Of a stretch of DNA of 8,224 nucleotides, positions 6,551 to 8,224 are shown in pieces. Under the pieces are notes generated by a model. That model had not been told where the DNA came from. It did not search any database and saw only the letters and a list, made by a program, of their open reading frames with translations. The position numbers were made by a program, and so were the translations under genes. Every line of letters starts with the position of its first letter. Within the stretch, counting starts at the first letter, position 1. Source of the DNA: CAZHDB01 sp964531225 (GTDB lineage: Archaea; Thermoproteota; Thermoprotei_A; Sulfolobales; Desulfurococcaceae); assembly GCA_964531225.1 (NCBI GenBank), contig CAZHDB010000045.1, forward strand, positions 1-8,224. The letters are read 5' to 3'.

Positions 6551-7640
6551 CTAGTGCTTCCTCTTATATACTGTATAAATATAACATCCAATGTCTAATG
6601 AGATAAGTATTAGTGATACCGTCATATAGGATCCTATAGAAGCATTTGATTCTATTATTTCTCCTCCAACAACTGTTGGTACCTTAGTCTTTACTTTTAT
6701 GGAGAATACATTTGCAACATAGCCTAGGCAATCCCGTTCAGTAGGATCGTTTTGTATGCTGTCAATAAATGATGTATCTGCAGACGATATCAAGTTACTT
6801 ACATCTATAATTAACGTATCCCATAAAGCTCCACAGCTTGAAACACTAGCTCTATGATCAAGTCCTGGAAACGCATCATTTACTCTAATACTTGAACCTG
6901 GACCAGCTACCACTGTCCCTTTAAACAATGCCTTGTCATACAGAAAGGTGTTTTGTCCATCAGCTACAATCCATGTATTTTTAGCCTCTACTGGCGTAGC
7001 TATTGGATAATTAATGTTAATTGTAGCATTTATAGGCGTGCCAACAGGAAAACTTTCTGTAGATATATCACCTATTAGAACAACTATTTCCCTCAGAGGC
7101 TCTGTTGGAAGCGAATATATTACTATAAGATTAGCTTCTTCAGTATAGGTGGAACACCTGATACTCATGGATCAGAAAAGTCAGCTGTACCCGTTGGGTA
7201 TTCACTTATATTATATATTCCATTATCAGTAACCACACTTGTTACATCTGCATAGAAAACATAGCTATGGCTAATACCCCAACAATAATCAACATCAATA
7301 CTGCTAAAACTCCATTGAAAAACACTCCATTAACCATAATTGTTGATGGAACTGATGTATTATTTAAAATGGCCCATACTAGAAAGGCCTTCTCAATAGT
7401 TGCTCCAGGAGGTAATCTATCTATAGTTATTATATTCCATGGTTCATTTCTAAAGCTAGTGTCGTTAGACACATAATCTCCTCGAATTATATTATGATAT
7501 ATTACTGTTAGTGATGTGTATTGCGGTGTAAATACTAGAGCATTGTTTTTGGTAAAATAATCACATGCACCATTATTACATGCTGCTTGAGAAGCTATAC
7601 TCGAAGATAATATATAAGTGCTTCGACCAATTATAAATTT
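6551..7640 (-). pseudogene. Broken gene for a cell-surface beta-sandwich protein with C-terminal anchor
   Basis: Three pieces of one gene in successive minus-strand frames. Piece 1 (7640 to about 7318) includes NNALVFTPQYTSLTVIYHNI and LPPGATIEKAFLVWAILNN and reaches TIMVNGVFF. Piece 2 (to about 7160) reads CWGISHSYVFYADVTSVV and NGIYNISEYPTGTADFSDP. Piece 3 (to 6551) reads EEANLIVIYSLPTEPLREIV, the acidic SADTSFIDSIQNDPTERD, and ends with a membrane helix (SYMTVSLILISLDIGCYIY) and KRKH. The order (GA.IE.A.L.W, strand, CW...Y.ADVT, EEA.LIVIY) matches a widespread type of archaeal and bacterial surface beta-sandwich, similar to DUF3344-like proteins; this is recalled resemblance. Break 1 is at an A5 run (7318-7322), where one extra base restores the frame. 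Break 2 needs a TGA (TGG expected) at 7171-7169 plus another shift. No signal peptide or good start is found, so the 5' end is also lost. The hydrophobic tail seen if piece 1 is read past 7316 is an out-of-frame artefact. Confidence 0.75.
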
Positions 7641-7793
7641 TCATATAAGTTCAAAAGACATATGAATACGAATAATCTTGTTTAAAAATTAGATATGTTT
7701 TAATTCACTAATCAACTTGTTCACTATTCATTTTATTATCTTGTAAAACATGCTTAAAGTTTACGGATAACTTATTCTAGTACAAGTGTTATC

Positions 7794-7803
7794 TAATATT
7801 TTA
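7794..7803 (+). promoter_or_regulatory. Probable TATA box of the HTH regulator gene
   Basis: TAATATTTTA is centred about 29 bases before the TTG at 7828, the spacing expected for a leaderless archaeal mRNA. No good Shine-Dalgarno is present; only a weak GGTAGAT at 7817-7823. Confidence 0.45.
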
Positions 7804-7827
7804 GTAGACACTTACTGGTAGATACTC

Positions 7828-8224
7828 TTGAAAACTAGGTTGCCAGAATATGTTATTGAAAGTGTTGCTAAACGTATTGCTGGCGATATTGTATGGAGTA
7901 ATAGTCCTAATAATGAGCTTAGACGTTGGCGTGAAATATATGGTTTAAGTCAGGTTGATATTGCCAGGATTATGAGAGTGTCATATAGCGTTGTTAGTGA
8001 TTATGAAAGGGGTAAACGCGAGCCTGGACGTAAATTTATACGTCAATTTGTGAGAGCTCTTCTAGAGTATGACAGTAGTAGGAACTGGGTTGTTACACGG
8101 AAAGTAGCTATTCTCCTGGGATTTTATGTTGAGGGCATTATTGACATGGCTGAGTTCTTATCGCCCATAAGTCTTGAGGAAATATTAAAACTTACTAAAG
8201 GTATATTGATAACACCCTTCATCG
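7828..8224 (+). CDS. XRE-family helix-turn-helix transcriptional regulator, 3' end outside the window
   Basis: Open from TTG at 7828 to the window edge, 132 codons. Residues 1-30 (KTRLPEYVIESVAKRIAGDI) form an N-terminal helix region. Residues of about 31-82 are a Cro/C1-type helix-turn-helix: ELRRWREIYGLSQVDIARIM, with GLSQ opening helix 2, then VSYSVVSDYERGKREPG as recognition helix and the typical YE.G.R.PG end. A helical region follows (FIRQFVRALLEYD, then VTRKVAILLGFYVEGIIDMA). The layout resembles archaeal HTH regulators of the COG1709 type, which are longer than 132 residues, so the remaining domain lies outside; that assignment is tentative. It should bind DNA and control transcription; its target is unknown. 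A TAG at 7819-7821 closes the frame upstream and no ATG or GTG lies near, so TTG is chosen (TTG 7840 is the alternative). It is divergent from the broken surface-protein gene. Confidence 0.85.
   Translation, partial: MKTRLPEYVIESVAKRIAGDIVWSNSPNNELRRWREIYGLSQVDIARIMRVSYSVVSDYERGKREPGRKFIRQFVRALLEYDSSRNWVVTRKVAILLGFYVEGIIDMAEFLSPISLEEILKLTKGILITPFI

Noticed and set aside
7267..7476. Plus-strand frame of 69 codons
   Set aside because: It is the antisense shadow of the broken surface-protein gene, whose minus-strand pieces carry the recognisable motifs.
1..8224. CRISPR array, transposase, integrase, toxin-antitoxin pair
   Set aside because: No regularly spaced repeats and no recognisable protein motifs of these systems were found on either strand.

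Overview
The window looks like AT-rich DNA from a hyperthermophilic crenarchaeote, most likely of the Desulfurococcales/Staphylothermus type; the genus is an inference. The evidence is: a tRNA 3' half that only folds if an archaeal bulge-helix-bulge intron is removed; AGG/AGA and ATA codons throughout; TTTATA-like TATA boxes; and short start-proximal GGTG/GTGAT Shine-Dalgarno motifs matching the archaeal 16S 3' end.

Layout. (i) 1-52: last bases of an intron and the 3' exon of a tRNA, probably tRNA-Tyr(GTA). (ii) 174-1318: remnants of two consecutive plus-strand genes, joined by a stop/ATG junction at 771-776 and broken by many stops and frame changes. (iii) 1515-2573, minus: an intact 352-aa protein with one N-terminal membrane anchor and seven N-glycosylation sequons. 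(iv) 2716-5034, plus, divergent from iii: an intact 772-aa secreted protein built mainly of beta-sandwich-like segments, with a small-residue-rich hydrophobic helical hairpin near its C terminus. (v) 5035-5705: very AT-rich sequence without a convincing gene but with a perfect 10-bp inverted repeat. (vi) 5706-6453, minus: a decayed gene of unknown function. (vii) 6551-7640, minus: a decayed gene for a cell-surface beta-sandwich protein with a C-terminal membrane anchor. (viii) 7828-8224, plus: the start of an XRE-type helix-turn-helix regulator that runs off the window.

Interpretation. Four gene remnants surround two intact, unrecognised, divergently transcribed envelope genes, and the block begins at a tRNA 3' end, a common archaeal integration site. 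This suggests an accessory region under decay in which the envelope pair is still maintained. No transposase, integrase, CRISPR array or duplicated tRNA end is visible, so the mobile-element idea stays a hypothesis. The most interesting object is the envelope pair, especially the hairpin-bearing 772-aa protein. I recognise no named system here.
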